From Paraburkholderia sp. PGU19 (GTDB lineage: Bacteria > Pseudomonadota > Gammaproteobacteria > Burkholderiales > Burkholderiaceae), in assembly GCF_013426915.1 (NCBI RefSeq), contig NZ_AP023179.1:3038001-3102000 (forward strand): a stretch of DNA of 64,000 nucleotides, in the 5' to 3' direction. The position numbers were made by a program, and so were the translations under genes. The notes under the pieces are model-generated. The model did no database searches, was not told the DNA's origin, and saw nothing but the letters and a program-made list of their open reading frames with translations. The stretch's first letter is position 1. Every line of letters begins with the position of its first letter. Positions 63,559 to 64,000 of the stretch are shown here, in pieces.

Positions 63559-64000
63559 TTATTTCGAACCCGCGTGGTAGTCGTAGGCCAGATAAGACCG
63601 ACTTCCGTAGCGTCGAGCCATTGCGTAATCCATCGTGTGCATATTGGTGGCGTTCAATAGCACGCCGTTGACTTTGGCCCCGGCCAGGGAAAGTCGCTTG
63701 ATGCTTTCCTGAAGTTCGCCAACCCTGGTATCGCCAAACCTGGCGACGAGGAAAAGCAGTCCAGCGACTGGCGCCATGATTCCCGCGTCAGAGACGACGA
63801 GCACGGGCGGTGCGTCAAGTAAGACAAGGTCATAACTGGCGGAAGCCCTTGCAATAATCTGACGGAACGTATTCGACATGACCAGCTCCGCCGGATCCGT
63901 CGGATATCGGCCTGTCTGTAGCAGGTCGAGTCTGGGCATCACATCTCTTGATATCGCCGCGTCAAGTTCGGCCGTCCCTTCAATGACTTCCGCCAAACCC
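63559..64000 (-). CDS. Wzc-type tyrosine autokinase, C-terminal part (5' end outside the window)
   Basis: The partial minus-strand frame contains GLAEVIEGTAELDAAISRDV, then DLVLLDAPPVLVVSDAGIMA (Walker B region of BY-kinases) and LFLVARFGDTRVGELQESIK. It ends MARRYGSRSYLAYDYHAGSK with tyrosines that could form the autophosphorylated tail. Such kinases control capsule/EPS polymer length with the Wza-type channel. The gene continues past the window edge, and its Walker A motif is outside. Confidence 0.85.
   Translation of the reverse strand, partial: GLAEVIEGTAELDAAISRDVMPRLDLLQTGRYPTDPAELVMSNTFRQIIARASASYDLVLLDAPPVLVVSDAGIMAPVAGLLFLVARFGDTRVGELQESIKRLSLAGAKVNGVLLNATNMHTMDYAMARRYGSRSYLAYDYHAGSK

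Noticed and set aside
1..64000. CRISPR arrays, prophage genes or a classical defence island
   Set aside because: No regularly spaced direct repeats, Cas, restriction or phage structural genes were recognised. The two TnpB-type genes are transposon-borne.

Overview
The window looks like a chromosomal segment of a Paraburkholderia/Burkholderia-type betaproteobacterium. The sequence is GC-rich. The gene orders ybgC-tolQ-tolR-tolA-tolB-pal-cpoB, glyA-nrdR-pseudopilin, hmgA-fahA and xdhA-xdhB-xdhC all fit Burkholderiaceae, and most proteins read as members of families common there. The assignment rests on recognised protein families and gene order; no database search was possible.

Layout. 0-10 kb: the end of rarD, a TauE/SafE exporter, a small hypothetical gene, then a 3-hydroxybutyrate-oligomer hydrolase gene split by a complete IS607-type element (serine transposase plus TnpB), a BON-domain protein, a TAXI-type binding protein and a DsbA-like isomerase. 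10-18.7 kb: a LysR regulator, the xanthine dehydrogenase operon with a shortened xdhC, an MFS transporter, a repeat-filled convergent gap and a class V aminotransferase. 18.8-21.2 kb: a graveyard holding remnants of an aspartate-alanine exchange locus (two aspT fragments and an asp 4-decarboxylase fragment) and a decayed TnpB-related gene. 21.7-28.3 kb: a LysR regulator, a frameshifted 2-hydroxyacid dehydrogenase, a second copy of the convergent-gap repeat, a PFIF-like gene, an enoyl-CoA hydratase and two MFS pumps. 28.4-36.4 kb: the homogentisate pathway operon (MFS-hmgA-fahA), a degenerate EAL protein, an IclR regulator divergent from glutaryl-CoA dehydrogenase, and a 1-Cys peroxiredoxin. 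36.7-47.6 kb: a DUF883/YqjE/DUF3318 stress-type trio, a broken pseudopilin pair, nrdR, glyA under a ZTP riboswitch, an SDR, and the complete Tol-Pal envelope operon.

47.8-64 kb: after a tRNA-Lys comes an accessory surface-polysaccharide region of lower GC. It holds a Wza-type exporter, a Tat-exported tyrosinase, a CelD-like GNAT protein, a zinc-ribbon membrane protein with a C7-tract frameshift, a Tat lipoprotein with a pectate-lyase-type beta-helix, and a tightly packed minus-strand operon: tyrosine kinase (partial), tviB, tviC, MurJ-like flippase and three family-4-type glycosyltransferases. TviB and TviC together predict a polymer containing N-acetylhexosaminuronic acid (Vi-antigen-like sugar supply). 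No Wzy polymerase is visible in the window.

The unusual features are the number of broken genes and their pattern. Four of the breaks are single missing bases, three of them in G/C runs, which could be real decay, phase variation or assembly error. The most interesting candidate system is the tyrosinase/GNAT/zinc-ribbon/beta-helix gene set embedded in the polysaccharide locus.
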